DNA of 64,000 nt, from the NCBI GenBank assembly GCA_015057635.1, contig SVEB01000090.1, forward strand, positions 1-64,000. The letters are read 5' to 3'. The DNA is from Lachnospiraceae bacterium. GTDB taxonomy: Bacteria; Bacillota; Clostridia; Lachnospirales; Lachnospiraceae. The notes under the pieces are model-generated. The model saw nothing but the letters and a program-made list of their open reading frames with translations. It did no database searches and was not told the DNA's origin. Positions within the stretch are counted from its first letter, which is position 1. The number at the start of each line of letters is the position of its first letter. Made by a program: the position numbers and the translations under genes. Shown piece by piece: positions 8,884-18,989 of the stretch.

Positions 8884-10410
8884 ATGGGTAAGAAAAGATT
8901 TACTATTAATTTATTTGCTAATATTGTAACATTTGTAATCAACCTTGCAATAAATTTCGCTTTATCGCCATTTATCGTTAAGCATTTAGGTGTTGAGGCA
9001 AATGGATTTGTTACACTATCAAACACAGTAGTTAGTTACGCAAATGTATTTACAGTTGCATTAAATGCAATGTTTGGAAGATATATTTCGATTGAAATTC
9101 ATAGAGGAAATAAGGAGAAAGCAAAGAAATATTTCTCTACCGTTTTTTTCGCAAACTGCATATGTGCGGTTGTATTTTCTATAATAGGTACAATAGTCTC
9201 TCTAAATATAGGAAACATATTGGATGTATCAGAAGCATTACTTGTGGATGTGAAGGTAACATTTACACTTACTTTTTTTAATTATGTTTTAGGTCTAATA
9301 TTTACAGTTTTTAATGTATGTACATTTGTTAAAAATAGACTAGAACTTTCTTCAATTTGTAATATAGTTCAATACTTGATTAGAGCAGTTATATTATTTT
9401 TAACATTTTGGATTTTACCAGCACATATTTATTATGTACCATTGACTGCTATAATTGTAACAAGTATCGGTGGAATTATATATAAAAAATACACTAAAAT
9501 TTTAACCCCTGAATTGGAAATATCTAAAGAAGATTTTCAACCAAAGTTAGCATTATCAATTATCAAAGAGGGAGCATGGTTTAGTCTTCAACAGATTAAT
9601 AAGGTACTTGAGACTGGATTAGATTTATTAATAAGTAACCAATTTGTAAGTAGTATTGCTATGGGAAGCTTATCTATAGCAAAAACGGTTCCCAATATGA
9701 TATATCAGCTTACAACAACTATAGCGGGCGTTTTCTCGCCAACGTATGCAGAACTGTATGCAAAAGATGAAAAGGAAAAACTAATAAATACTGTAAAGAC
9801 ATCTGTTTCTGTAATGTCTATAATACTAATGCCTTTAATGATTGGATTTATTGTATACGGAAGAGAGTTCTTTTTACTATGGCAACCTACTTTATCAAAA
9901 GAAACAATTGATAGTATTCAGATCCTTTCAATATTAACCGTATTACCTACGTTATTTAACGGATATGTAGAAGGTTTATACTATATTAATATATTGACTA
10001 ATAAGGTGAAGATTTCAGTAATTGTTACATTTGGATTTAGCATTGCAGCAGTTATAACAGAGATTATATTGCTATTAACTACTAATGGGGGTGTTTATAT
10101 AATTGCAGGAACAAGTGCAGTTTTCATGAGTATTAGATACTTATTTTTTACACCATGTTACTGTGCATATGTACTAGGAGTTAAATGGAATACATTTCTG
10201 TATAAGTTATTTAGAGCAATTATAGTCAGCATTGTTGAGTTTTTTATATTTGTAATTATAAAAAGACAGTTTACTATTTCATCTTGGACTTCATTTTTTA
10301 TTTCAGTTGTAATAACGGGAATGGTAGGTTATTTAATTGCAATTATACTTATGCCAACAGCAAAAGAACGTAAGCAGATAATAGGATTGATTAAGAAAAA
10401 TAGGTCGTAA
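8884..10410 (+). CDS. Wzx-type oligosaccharide flippase
   Basis: 508-residue polytopic protein of the MOP/polysaccharide-export superfamily with about 12-14 predicted spans. The N-terminal block NLFANIVTFVINLAINFALS and LGVEANGFVTLSNTVVSY is typical of Wzx-like flippases, which move undecaprenyl-diphosphate repeat units to the outer face of the membrane. It should work with the Wzy-like protein at 4545-5762. A second family member is in locus B (47410-48942). Confidence 0.88.
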   Translation: MGKKRFTINLFANIVTFVINLAINFALSPFIVKHLGVEANGFVTLSNTVVSYANVFTVALNAMFGRYISIEIHRGNKEKAKKYFSTVFFANCICAVVFSIIGTIVSLNIGNILDVSEALLVDVKVTFTLTFFNYVLGLIFTVFNVCTFVKNRLELSSICNIVQYLIRAVILFLTFWILPAHIYYVPLTAIIVTSIGGIIYKKYTKILTPELEISKEDFQPKLALSIIKEGAWFSLQQINKVLETGLDLLISNQFVSSIAMGSLSIAKTVPNMIYQLTTTIAGVFSPTYAELYAKDEKEKLINTVKTSVSVMSIILMPLMIGFIVYGREFFLLWQPTLSKETIDSIQILSILTVLPTLFNGYVEGLYYINILTNKVKISVIVTFGFSIAAVITEIILLLTTNGGVYIIAGTSAVFMSIRYLFFTPCYCAYVLGVKWNTFLYKLFRAIIVSIVEFFIFVIIKRQFTISSWTSFFISVVITGMVGYLIAIILMPTAKERKQIIGLIKKNRS

Positions 10411-10544
10411 TAATAAATGAAGTTAAAAAATTCATTTATATTTATGACTATAATATCAAGTTACATATAAAGGATAGAATGTATAAAAAATGTAGATTCA
10501 TGTAGGAGAAAAATCACAGGATTCTAGAGATTACTGTAATCAGG

Positions 10545-10578
10545 GATTAAAGAAGAGTGCAATAGACTTTCTTTAATC
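10545..10578 (+). promoter_or_regulatory. Hairpin just upstream of FrhB-type gene
   Basis: GATTAAAGAA (10545-10554) and TTCTTTAATC (10569-10578) are a perfect 10-bp inverted repeat with a 14-base loop, ending about 25 bases before the start codon. Could be a leftover terminator or an RNA control element; no U-run follows. Confidence 0.35.
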
Positions 10579-10603
10579 TCCAGTCAATAAAAGGAGTAAA
10601 GAT

Positions 10604-11827
10604 ATGGGGAAAATCATATTGTTTAAGGAAAAAAGTGAATGTTGCGGATGCGGGGCCTGCATGAATATATGTCCTAAGGGTGCAATTACTATGGTTGAGG
10701 ATGAAGTTGGATTTGTATATCCAAGTATCAATAGTGATAAATGTATAGGATGTGGGTTATGCAAGAAAGCATGTAATTATCAGAGGGAGAACCAAAGTAA
10801 AGGGATCCGGAAAGTATATGCTGCAATGACAACTAAAACAGATTTATTAACGAAATCAGCATCTGGTGGTATATTTGCTTCTATTGCAGAAAATATATTA
10901 GATCAGGGAGGAATTGTTGTTGGGGTTTCGATGGAACAAAAAGAGGGAACGTTATATCCCCAACATGTTATTATAAGCTCTAAAGCTGATTTAGAAAAGT
11001 TACAAGGATCTAAATATGTACAGAGTGAAGTTGGATATTGTTATAAACTAACAAAAGAGTTGTTGAATGATGGTAGAACTGTTTTGTTTACAGGAACGCC
11101 TTGCCAAATTGATGGATTATATGGATATTTGAGGGGAGTGTCGTATCCTGACTTATACACTATTGATATTATATGTCATGGTGTTCCTAGTTGCAAATTC
11201 TTTCAAAGCTACCTTCAAGTTCAAGAGAAAAAGGTAAAAGGTAAAATTGTTGGCTTTAAATTCCGTGATAAAGAATGTGGATGGGGATTGCAGGGAAGTA
11301 TGCAATTTATAAATAAAAGAAATAAGAAAATCAGACGGTCAGTACCATTTGAATCCTCTTCATATTATCAGTTATTTTTAAATGCAGATATATATAGAGA
11401 AAATTGTTATGAGTGTAAATATGCTACAAAAGATAGAATTGGAGATTTGACGATCGGAGATTATTGGAGAATAGAAAAGGAGCATCCAGAATACCTAATT
11501 GAAAATGGAGGAACATTGGAACCTCAAAGGGGGATATCGTCTATATTGGTTAACTCGGAACAAGGTGAAAAGTTACTAAAAATATTTGGAACAAATCTTA
11601 TCTTAGAATTATCTAATTATGATAAGGTTTCTAGACAAAATGCTCAATTGAGAGTGCCTAGTTCTAAGAGCAAATATAGAGAAGAAATATTTGAGACTTA
11701 TAAGAAACAGGGATACCAAGCGATTGAAAAAGAATATGATAGGAAGCTTGGTATAAAAAAATATAGGTTCATGGTTTCAAATATGGTACCTAAGCCGATC
11801 AAAACAATAATAAAAAGAATTATATAG
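10604..11827 (+). CDS. 2x[4Fe-4S] ferredoxin / FrhB-type (F420 hydrogenase beta-like) protein
   Basis: 407-residue iron-sulfur protein. N-terminal ferredoxin domain with two full clusters: Cys 13, 16, 19, 23 and Cys 47, 50, 53, 57. Then the FrhB/FdhB N- and C-terminal domains, with SASGGIFASIA, FTGTPCQIDGLYGYL, DIICHGVPS and ENCYECKYA. In archaea FrhB uses FAD and F420. Relatives in Clostridia and Bacteroides polysaccharide loci, often next to pyruvyl transferases, have no firmly assigned reaction; a redox or sugar-modifying step is plausible. Compare the split version in locus B (45300-46295 plus 48965-49156). Confidence 0.85.
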   Translation: MGKIILFKEKSECCGCGACMNICPKGAITMVEDEVGFVYPSINSDKCIGCGLCKKACNYQRENQSKGIRKVYAAMTTKTDLLTKSASGGIFASIAENILDQGGIVVGVSMEQKEGTLYPQHVIISSKADLEKLQGSKYVQSEVGYCYKLTKELLNDGRTVLFTGTPCQIDGLYGYLRGVSYPDLYTIDIICHGVPSCKFFQSYLQVQEKKVKGKIVGFKFRDKECGWGLQGSMQFINKRNKKIRRSVPFESSSYYQLFLNADIYRENCYECKYATKDRIGDLTIGDYWRIEKEHPEYLIENGGTLEPQRGISSILVNSEQGEKLLKIFGTNLILELSNYDKVSRQNAQLRVPSSKSKYREEIFETYKKQGYQAIEKEYDRKLGIKKYRFMVSNMVPKPIKTIIKRII

Positions 11828-12262
11828 TATAAGGAAAAAGAATAATATGTATTAATACTGTAGAGGTAATAAAATATTTAAAGTTATTACCCATTTTAGT
11901 GGACGAGTATTGATTTTATATTATTACATAGTATATTGGGGATTTTATATGGATACATATAAAATCTCTAAATGTAAAATACCAGTAATTGTGTACAATT
12001 CGACTTATCAGCGTAGTCTATGGGAACGTGTATTATGAATCTTTGATAAAGTATGCTGATATTTGCATTACAAATAGCGAAGTTATTTGTGATTTTTAGA
12101 AACAAGCCATTTCAAGTTTACTATTAAAGCGGCTATAATTCCTCTATTGTATAGGGAATAAAGAGGCGAGATAATGGAGGCTCTTAGATTTATATATAGC
12201 AATATTGAGGTAATGGTTAAAAATCATAACTTATAGGAGAAAGGAGTTAGAGACAATATATC
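11828..12262 (+). pseudogene. Degraded coding remnants, possibly glycosyltransferase
   Basis: No intact gene. From the ATG at 11949 a frame reads MDTYKISKCKIPVIVYNST and stops at 12038. A one-base shift continues with ERVYYESLIKYADICITNS to a stop near 12106. The phrase resembles the middle of GT-B glycosyltransferases (a residue run before the inter-domain linker ending in a T-x-SE motif), but that assignment is weak. GGTAATAA (11863-11870) and TTATTACC (11882-11889) form a hairpin that could end transcription after the FrhB-type gene. Confidence 0.4.
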
Positions 12263-12545
12263 ATGAGAAAAAAAGTCAGTATATGTTGTATTACATATAA
12301 TCAAAAAGAATATATAAAACTACTTAAAGAACTGAATTAAATGTTATTTCAGTTTTCAGAATATACAGATAATATATACAAAAGAATGGTAGAAAAAACA
12401 AGTAGTTACTCATGAATGCTACATACTGCAAAGTGAAAATGATTTAAAGACAATTATTAAACATCCATAATATCGAAAATGTTTCCTCTCATTGCCGTTA
12501 AAGGATATTTTGAGACAAATGTATCATTATATTTTAAAGAAATAA
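12263..12545 (+). pseudogene. GT2 glycosyltransferase pseudogene (internally deleted, frameshifted)
   Basis: Remnant of a GT2 gene related to the intact one at 18990-19925. From 12263 it reads MRKKVSICCITYNQKEYIK, matching the intact N-terminus WISICCITYNQEKYI, then hits a stop. From 12341 the same frame reads FQFSEYTDNIYKRMVEK, matching DFSEYSNGKYDKIVEYK near the intact C-terminus. After a frame change it reads LQSENDLKTIIKHP, stop, then YRKCFLSLPLKDILRQM, matching the intact tail LETKNQLFKILMSPYRKFLF. About 200 central residues, including the catalytic core, are gone. An AGGAGAAAGGAG ribosome site is still present. Confidence 0.72.
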
Positions 12546-12644
12546 GCGATACATAAGTTCTTTCCAGGCTTAGTCAATTTGCAATAAAGCAATTGTTAGC
12601 AAACCAATTAAATCTGGAAAGATCTGATGATAGTATTATTAGGT

Positions 12645-14048
12645 TTATCTCCAAGCACATATAGTGTTATTAGTACACACTATATTAGGGATAAGTAGTT
12701 CACTTTCAGTTATGCAACCACAAATATACCCGGAATTTTTAGCACCTACCCATGAAGGGATATTAGGTAAATAACTGCCTATTATTTTTATGCTTATATT
12801 CTCAAGCCCTTTACTAACATTTATTAACTTTAATTGGCTTGATGTAACATTAAAAATACATTCAATAAATCTTAGGGCTTTATTTGAAGAATAAAAATTA
12901 ATAAAAATTCCAGTATTCACGTTAAATGTACAGTGAAAAAAATATCCACTATATTCAATGAAAGATTTTTTATTAGTCAGAGAAGTTTCAAAAATAGTAT
13001 TGTATGCATTTATTGAACCTCCAATACTATAGTTTTGACCTGAAATATAGCAATCAATTAGTGTAGGACTACCAGTACTACACAATTTTCCATTTAGGTT
13101 GGTAATATGACAGTTTTTGAGTTGAGCTTTTTTAAAGGCATATGTGTACTCAATATTATTCCCATTTATGGTGCAGTTTTCTATAAAACCATTGCTATCA
13201 CCAGATTTAATAATGCAATGAATACTTTTAGCACTAATATTTGAATTTCTTATATATGAAGGGCCAGTGATTTTATTTCCCTCTTCACCTTCAAGGCCTT
13301 CATCTCCTCCACCTAGGGATATGCAATGGTATCTTTGAATGTTATATTCCATTTCAAAATTGCAATTATCTATATAAACATTACTAACTGAGCCAAACCA
13401 TGACCAGACAGCAATACTTTCATCTCTACCACAATGATGTATATAGCAATCTTTAAATCTAATATTTCTAGTAATTCCATTTTTGTTAGCATCTCTAACC
13501 CATATGCCACCAGATAGACCTATGAGCATTTCAAAACGACAATTATTAAATAAAATGTCTTTGTTATTGGAGTATATATCCACATATCCATTTGTAAATG
13601 TCACATCATTAGGAACTTTAAATGTACAGTTGGTAATAATAGTATTATTACTATTTATCAGTGATAGTAGCGGTTGTATAGAAATCTGTACAAAATCAAT
13701 ATTAGCTATTTTACAGGATCCACTTAGTTTTATTGCATTTCTATTTGTTGATAGCCCTGTAGTTTGTATTGTTACTCCATGGTTTGATAGTAGAGTTTTA
13801 TTATCTATATCTAGTTCAGTCACATTATATATTCCACTATCGAAAAAAAGTGTATTATAGTGTCGTAAGCATTCTCTAATTATTGTTGTATCATCTGTTA
13901 AGCCATCTCCCTTTGCTCCGGCTTCTTTTACATTAATCCAATCTGATTTTGCCTTTTTGAGTTCATTTTCAGTAGCCAAACTTGATTCATACAAAGTTGT
14001 AATATCAAGAATTAGGTTATCCAGAGAATTAACAGCACTATATTCCAT
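12645..14048 (-). CDS. Tailspike-like right-handed beta-helix protein (pectate-lyase-3 type)
   Basis: 467 residues, on the opposite strand to locus A. A short N-terminal helix (about residues 1-40, probably coiled coil) leads into WINVKEAGAKGDGLTDDTT, the classical start of pectate-lyase-3/tailspike folds. Repeating beta-helix rungs follow, rich in N and I (IANIDFVQISIQ, IITNCTFKVPND, VYIDNCNFEMEYN). No signal peptide, transmembrane segment or anchor is visible. Relatives are phage tailspikes and polysaccharide lyases or hydrolases that cut surface glycans. Substrate and active site cannot be assigned. Start chosen for a strong AGGAGGAG ribosome site. A second beta-helix protein is at 49301-51166. 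Confidence 0.8.
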   Translation of the reverse strand: MEYSAVNSLDNLILDITTLYESSLATENELKKAKSDWINVKEAGAKGDGLTDDTTIIRECLRHYNTLFFDSGIYNVTELDIDNKTLLSNHGVTIQTTGLSTNRNAIKLSGSCKIANIDFVQISIQPLLSLINSNNTIITNCTFKVPNDVTFTNGYVDIYSNNKDILFNNCRFEMLIGLSGGIWVRDANKNGITRNIRFKDCYIHHCGRDESIAVWSWFGSVSNVYIDNCNFEMEYNIQRYHCISLGGGDEGLEGEEGNKITGPSYIRNSNISAKSIHCIIKSGDSNGFIENCTINGNNIEYTYAFKKAQLKNCHITNLNGKLCSTGSPTLIDCYISGQNYSIGGSINAYNTIFETSLTNKKSFIEYSGYFFHCTFNVNTGIFINFYSSNKALRFIECIFNVTSSQLKLINVSKGLENISIKIIGSYLPNIPSWVGAKNSGYICGCITESELLIPNIVCTNNTICAWR

Positions 14049-14320
14049 ACTACTCCTCCTGGCAAGTATGATGATTTAAACATTTAATTGTAATGTTTCT
14101 TAGACCTGAGGGTGATAAATTATCTTTATAAATATATAGCAATATAACAGATAGGGTTAACTATGAACCATTTCAATATGTGTAGATTGTTATATATGAT
14201 GTTAGAAAAATACTAATATTAGAATAAAAAACAATCTGTATATTATAATATGTAGTAATATACAATATTGTGTAGAAAAAAGATCATATATATTATTGAG
14301 ATTTAATAGAAAAGCTTATT

Positions 14321-15190
14321 TTACACCCACTGTTCCCTATACTTCTTCGCGCTAACCCCTTCCGCATTCTTAAAGCACTTATTAAAGTAGCTTCCATCAT
14401 AAAACCCGCATTCCTTAGCAATTTCATAAATCGTCTTATCCGAGAAACGCAGCAGTCTCTTCGCCAGGCTGATGCGTTTTTCCATTATGTACTCATTGAT
14501 CGTAAACCCATAGTAATTCTTATATTCATGGCATAAATGATATTTACTCATAAAGAATAAAGTGCTTAGCTGATCTAGCGATATTTTCTCCATAAAATGT
14601 TCAGACAGATACGTTTGTATGCTGTTTAGCTTTGTGAGCATCTCCGTCTCTAAGGCAGGCGCATCCAATCTCTTAGAGGTGAGGATAAGTGTCACGATAT
14701 CGGTGATGTATTTATGGGTTAATAATTCCGTATAAGAGTCTTTATGGGAATTGATCGTAAGAAGCTGCATGAATGCATTCTGAACAGAAGAGAAGTCAGA
14801 CAGGCTTAGAACGACCGGGGAGCAGGCTTCAAACTGATTAAGATATTCTTTTGCATTTATTCCTTTAAAATGGATCCAGTACAGTTCCCAAGGATCGGCC
14901 ATGCTGCTTTGCAGCAGATAGGAGGAGTTGCAGTCTATAAAGAAACAGTCTCCCTTTTTTAAGATATATCGTTTCTTCTGATATTCAAGAATGCCATTTC
15001 CGGACAGGATTAAGACAATCAGATAGGAGTCAAGATGTTTCCGTCTTGATGTATGGCTCACCTTTAACTTTAGGTATCCAGTCTCCTGAAGGTATAAAAA
15101 GGAGCTCTTTGCTAAAGCAGACGGAGTTGCGATGATCCGTTTGGAGTTCGATACATAGGAGTCTGGAAAATGATCAAAAAAGTCAGCCAT
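14321..15190 (-). CDS. AraC-family transcriptional regulator
   Basis: About 289 residues. An N-terminal cupin-like sensing domain (KKGDCFFIDCNSSYLLQ) is followed by a two-helix-turn-helix AraC domain in the last 100 residues (LDQLSTLFFMSKYHLCHEYK, then TIYEIAKECGFYDGSYFNKC). Such regulators usually activate sugar-related genes on binding a small ligand. It is divergent from manC-gmd-fcl, and a 15-bp inverted repeat lies in the shared intergenic region, so control of GDP-fucose synthesis is likely but inferred. Start at the ATG with AGGTG upstream rather than the GTG nine bases earlier. Confidence 0.9.
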   Translation of the reverse strand: MADFFDHFPDSYVSNSKRIIATPSALAKSSFLYLQETGYLKLKVSHTSRRKHLDSYLIVLILSGNGILEYQKKRYILKKGDCFFIDCNSSYLLQSSMADPWELYWIHFKGINAKEYLNQFEACSPVVLSLSDFSSVQNAFMQLLTINSHKDSYTELLTHKYITDIVTLILTSKRLDAPALETEMLTKLNSIQTYLSEHFMEKISLDQLSTLFFMSKYHLCHEYKNYYGFTINEYIMEKRISLAKRLLRFSDKTIYEIAKECGFYDGSYFNKCFKNAEGVSAKKYREQWV

Positions 15191-15203
15191 AAAGTTCACC
15201 TCA

Positions 15204-15251
15204 CATAATTGTTAAAATTTAGCAATATAATACCATATTTTAACAATTATG
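15204..15251. promoter_or_regulatory. 15-bp inverted repeat between araC-type gene and manC
   Basis: CATAATTGTTAAAAT at 15204-15218 is exactly complementary to ATTTTAACAATTATG at 15237-15251 (18-base gap). It begins 14 bases from the AraC gene start and lies about 100 bases before manC. The gap contains TATAAT inside AATATAATACCAT, a motif repeated near 15322-15334 at the probable manC -10. Good candidate for the AraC-type operator. Confidence 0.6.
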
Positions 15252-15300
15252 TCTATTGTAAAAATATGTAAAAGTGATAAAGTGATATAGTTAGAAGGGA

Positions 15301-15329
15301 TTAAAATGTAGACTTATGCCTAATATAAT
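15301..15329 (+). promoter_or_regulatory. Putative manC promoter
   Basis: TATAAT at 15324-15329 with a poor -35 (TTAAAA, 15301-15306) at 17 bases. The weak -35 fits dependence on an activator such as the divergent AraC-type protein. Confidence 0.4.
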
Positions 15330-15352
15330 ACCATTTTAGGAAAGGAGCTCGT

Positions 15353-16714
15353 ATGTATATTGTATTGCTTTCAGGGGGTTCAGGAAAGAGGCTCTGGCCG
15401 TTATCAAACGATTTAAGATCGAAACAATATATTAAACTTGTGAACGATGAAGAAGATACAAAAGAGAAGTGTTCGATGATACAGAGAGTATGGAAACAGC
15501 TTGAGAAAAGCGGATTAGCTTCTCACAGTATTATAACGGCAAGCAAAGGGCAGGTTGAGATTATTAAAAGCCAGCTTGGCAACGTGGATATTGCAGTGGA
15601 GCCGAATAGAAGAGATACCTTTCCAGCAGTTGCGATCTCATGCGCTTATATCAAGAGCGTGATGGGAGCCAAAAAGGATGATGTTGTTGCAGTGCTGCCG
15701 GTAGATCCTTATACCGAGGATGCGTATTTTGAAACGGTCAAACATTTGGAAAAGATACTGACTGTTTCAGATGCGGAGATCGCTTTAATGGGAGCGGAAC
15801 CAACGTATCCTTCTGAAAAGTATGGGTATATCATACCGGGAAAGCAGGGAAAGGAATACATAGAGGTAAAGGGGTTTGTTGAGAAACCGGATAAGGAACG
15901 GGCAAAGAAGCTGCTGGATGAGCATGCGATATGGAACTGCGGCGTGTTCTGTTTCCGTCTTGGATTGATGGAAGAAAAGGCAGAGGCTTATGGACTGAAA
16001 TTAGACTATCATGAGATGTTCAATCACTATGATAAACTTCCGAAGATTAGCTTTGATTATGAGGTGTTAGAGAAATCCGAGCATCTTGTGGCGGCTTCCT
16101 TTAAGGGCCTTTGGAAGGATCTTGGGACATGGAATACGTTAACGGAAGAGATGGGATCCGATTCGATCGGGAACACGATCATGGACAAGCAGTGTGAGAA
16201 TACGCAGGTCATCAATGAGCTGGATATCCCGGTGGTGACGATGGGAACGAAGAACATGGTCGTAGTAGCGGCATATGACGGAATCCTTGTCGCAGATAAG
16301 AATCAGAGCTCTTATATCAAGGATGTGACGGCGGAGCTTCATATGGCGCCGATGTATGAGGAAAGAAGATGGGGCACGTTAAAGAGCATTGACCGGAACT
16401 CGAAGGACGGAGAGTTTACGTTAACCAGGAAGATCAAGATATTTAAAGGAAAGTCCTCAAGCTATCATTATCATGAACATCGGATTGAGATCTTCACTGC
16501 ATTAAGCGGAGAAGCAGAAATGATATTAGAGGGCGTTAAGATTACACTGACACAGGGAAGCGCGATCTGCATCCAGGCAAATCAGAAGCATGCGATCCAG
16601 GCGATTACGGAATTTGAATATTTGGAGACGCAGGTAGGGGCTGCGGTCGGAAATGATGATATAACAAGGATTACATTTAACTGGGATGAGATACCGGTAG
16701 CAGTATTAAATTAA
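15353..16714 (+). CDS. manC: Mannose-1-phosphate guanylyltransferase
   Basis: 453 residues, the usual length of ManC/CpsB. It makes GDP-mannose from mannose-1-phosphate and GTP. The N-terminal nucleotidyltransferase has [11 protein letters not shown] at residues 7-17, [11 protein letters not shown], and VEKPDKERA with the substrate-binding E-K-P. The C-terminal cupin half ([27 protein letters not shown]) is the phosphomannose-isomerase-like domain; whether it is active is unclear. First gene of manC-gmd-fcl-GT2, with AAAGGAGCT as ribosome site. Its higher GC than locus A suggests a different origin from the AT-rich GT genes. Confidence 0.93.
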   Translation: MYIVLLSGGSGKRLWPLSNDLRSKQYIKLVNDEEDTKEKCSMIQRVWKQLEKSGLASHSIITASKGQVEIIKSQLGNVDIAVEPNRRDTFPAVAISCAYIKSVMGAKKDDVVAVLPVDPYTEDAYFETVKHLEKILTVSDAEIALMGAEPTYPSEKYGYIIPGKQGKEYIEVKGFVEKPDKERAKKLLDEHAIWNCGVFCFRLGLMEEKAEAYGLKLDYHEMFNHYDKLPKISFDYEVLEKSEHLVAASFKGLWKDLGTWNTLTEEMGSDSIGNTIMDKQCENTQVINELDIPVVTMGTKNMVVVAAYDGILVADKNQSSYIKDVTAELHMAPMYEERRWGTLKSIDRNSKDGEFTLTRKIKIFKGKSSSYHYHEHRIEIFTALSGEAEMILEGVKITLTQGSAICIQANQKHAIQAITEFEYLETQVGAAVGNDDITRITFNWDEIPVAVLN

Positions 16715-16739
16715 AAAACAGAGAGAAAGGAATAACACG

Positions 16740-17798
16740 ATGAAAAAAGCATTGATCACAGGCATTACAGGGCAGGATGGCTCTTATTTAACGGAATTAT
16801 TATTGGAGAAGGGATATGAGGTGCATGGCATTATCAGAAGACATTCCACACCTTGTACCGACAGGATCGATCCTATTTTAAAGAATGAGCAGTATAAGGG
16901 ACGTGTTTTCTTGCATTATGGGGATTTGACGGATGCAAGCAACCTGATTTATCTGGTGGCAACGATTAAGCCGGATGAAGTCTATAACTTAGCAGCACAG
17001 TCCCATGTGGCGGTTTCATTTGAAGTGCCGGAATATACAGCGGAAGCGACAGGCGTTGGAACCATCCGTCTGTTAGAGGCAATCAGACAGAGCGGCGTGG
17101 CATGTAAATACTATCAGGCTTCTACTTCTGAACTGTTTGGAGGCATTCCGGAGACAGCACCTCAGAGCGAGAAGACACCATTTCATCCAAAGAGCCCTTA
17201 TGGAGCGGCAAAACTGTATTCTTACTGGATTACCGTTAATTACAGAGAGTCTTATGACATGTTCGCATGCAACGGCATTCTGTTCAATCATGAATCTCCA
17301 AGACGTGGCGAGAACTTCGTAACAAGAAAGATCACGATCGCAATCGCTAATATCTTAGCAGGAAAGCAGGAGAAGCTTTCTCTTGGCAATATGGATGCGA
17401 AGAGAGACTGGGGATTTGCAGGTGATTATGTAGAGGGTATGTGGAGAATCCTTCAGCAGGACAAACCATCCGACTATGTGCTTGCAACCAATGAGACACA
17501 TACGGTCAGAGAGTTTGTGACACTCGCATTTGCTGAGGTTGGCATTGAGATCGAGTGGAGAGGAAGCGGTGTAGAAGAAAAAGGCGTGGATAAGAAGACT
17601 GGGCGGATCTTAGTGGATATCAATCCAGAGTTTTTCAGACCGGCAGAAGTCGATTTATTATGGGGAGATTCAAGCCGTGCCGAAAGAGAGTTAGGATGGG
17701 TGCGTAAGGTTAGCTTCAAGGATTTAGTAGCAATGATGGTGAATGAAGATATGAAGACAATTGCCGGAATGACAACTGAGGAGTATCGGAATAAGTAA
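16740..17798 (+). CDS. gmd: GDP-mannose 4,6-dehydratase
   Basis: 352-residue extended short-chain dehydrogenase that converts GDP-mannose to GDP-4-keto-6-deoxymannose. NADP-binding [10 protein letters not shown] at residues 8-17; catalytic Tyr154 and Lys158 in [26 protein letters not shown] is the Gmd signature that binds GDP-mannose. It lies 25 bases after manC and 18 bases before fcl, clearly one operon. Its product is also the substrate of ColD-type dehydratases, relevant to the gene at 37790. Confidence 0.95.
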   Translation: MKKALITGITGQDGSYLTELLLEKGYEVHGIIRRHSTPCTDRIDPILKNEQYKGRVFLHYGDLTDASNLIYLVATIKPDEVYNLAAQSHVAVSFEVPEYTAEATGVGTIRLLEAIRQSGVACKYYQASTSELFGGIPETAPQSEKTPFHPKSPYGAAKLYSYWITVNYRESYDMFACNGILFNHESPRRGENFVTRKITIAIANILAGKQEKLSLGNMDAKRDWGFAGDYVEGMWRILQQDKPSDYVLATNETHTVREFVTLAFAEVGIEIEWRGSGVEEKGVDKKTGRILVDINPEFFRPAEVDLLWGDSSRAERELGWVRKVSFKDLVAMMVNEDMKTIAGMTTEEYRNK

Positions 17799-17816
17799 GA
17801 GAGGAAGGGGATAACA

Positions 17817-18758
17817 ATGGATAAGAATGCAAAGATTTTTGTGGCAGGGCATAGAGGACTGGTAGGATCCGCTATCGTTAGGAACCTGATTTCAAAAGGA
17901 TACACGAATATTGTAACGAGAACTCATAGGGAACTGGATTTAACCAAACAGGAAGCCGTAAGGGAATTCTTTGATAAAGAGGAACCGGAATATGTCGTAC
18001 TGGCAGCAGCAAAGGTAGGCGGCATCAATGCCAACAATACAAAGCCGGCCGACTTCATTTATCAGAATATGGCCATACAGAACAATGTAATCAAATGTGC
18101 GCATGACTATAAGGTGAAGAAGCTTCTGTTTTTAGGAAGCACCTGCATCTATCCGAGAATGGCCCCACAGCCAATCAAGGAGGAATCCTTACTGACCGGA
18201 CCATTGGAGAAGACGAATGAGGCATATGCGATTGCTAAGATCTCAGGTCTTGAGATGTGCAAGTTCTTTAAACGTCAGTACGGGGATGATTTCATCAGCT
18301 GTATGCCGACGAACTTATATGGACCGTATGATAACTATGATTTAAGCAATTCGCATGTTATGCCGGCACTGATCCGTAAGTTCCATGAAGCGAAGATGAG
18401 GAATGCGGATTCGGTTGAGATCTGGGGCACAGGAAGCCCATTAAGAGAGTTCCTCTATGTCGATGATATGGCAGATGCCTGTGTATTCTTATTGGAGAAT
18501 TACAGTGAGGAAGAGCATGTCAATATCGGAACCGGTGAGGAAGTAAGCATTAAGCAGCTAGTAGAGGTGGTAAAGGATACGGTTGGGTTTAAAGGTGAGA
18601 TCGTGTATAACACAAGCATGCCGGATGGAACGCCAAGAAAGCTTACGGATGTGACGAAGCTGCATCAGATGGGATGGAAACACAAGGTATCATTAGAAAA
18701 TGGAGTCAAAATGGCTTATGAGTGGTACCGGGATAATTATGATATTGCAAAGAACTAA
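17817..18758 (+). CDS. fcl: GDP-L-fucose synthase
   Basis: 313-residue epimerase/reductase that turns GDP-4-keto-6-deoxymannose into GDP-L-fucose with [16 protein letters not shown] at residues 10-20; LGSTCIYP near 107 with the catalytic Ser and Cys; Tyr137 and Lys141 in [20 protein letters not shown] and [11 protein letters not shown] are typical of WcaG/Fcl. The likely GDP-fucose user in this window is the GT11 enzyme at 43298-44164. Confidence 0.95.
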   Translation: MDKNAKIFVAGHRGLVGSAIVRNLISKGYTNIVTRTHRELDLTKQEAVREFFDKEEPEYVVLAAAKVGGINANNTKPADFIYQNMAIQNNVIKCAHDYKVKKLLFLGSTCIYPRMAPQPIKEESLLTGPLEKTNEAYAIAKISGLEMCKFFKRQYGDDFISCMPTNLYGPYDNYDLSNSHVMPALIRKFHEAKMRNADSVEIWGTGSPLREFLYVDDMADACVFLLENYSEEEHVNIGTGEEVSIKQLVEVVKDTVGFKGEIVYNTSMPDGTPRKLTDVTKLHQMGWKHKVSLENGVKMAYEWYRDNYDIAKN

Positions 18759-18760
18759 CA

Positions 18761-18902
18761 TTGACTTGTTCAGTATGGAGCGTTTTATGCTTTCTATTTT
18801 TATTATCACTTGTCTTTATCACAGGAATAATAAAGATATTTGATTATATATGTTTTGGGATTAGCCTTAGCAGTAATAACTATTGTAAAAAATATAAGGT
18901 AA
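18761..18902 (+). pseudogene. Possible tail of a lost membrane-protein gene
   Basis: Between fcl and the GT2 gene an open frame reads SVLCFLFLLSLVFITGIIK. A one-base shift then gives IYVLGLALAVITIVKNIR and a stop at 18900-18902. It is hydrophobic in both parts and has no start codon, as expected for the C-terminal end of a decayed membrane protein such as a polymerase or acyltransferase. Weak evidence: two frames, short. Confidence 0.3.
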
Positions 18903-18989
18903 TGAAAATTGGAAAGAAAATAAAAGTAAAAAGATAAAAATGTATTAAAAATTATTTAAGGGAGAGACTGTTTTAAATGTATAATATTT

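Noticed and set aside
13483-13860. 125-codon + strand open frame
   Set aside because: Antisense to the beta-helix gene, whose repeats and start signal are convincing.
12645-14048. Prophage remnant as explanation for the beta-helix gene
   Set aside because: No integrase, capsid, tail or lysis gene in the neighbourhood; adjacent genes are all polysaccharide-related or regulatory.
17474-17905. 143-codon minus-strand open frame
   Set aside because: Runs antisense across gmd and fcl, whose protein families are certain; no ribosome site.
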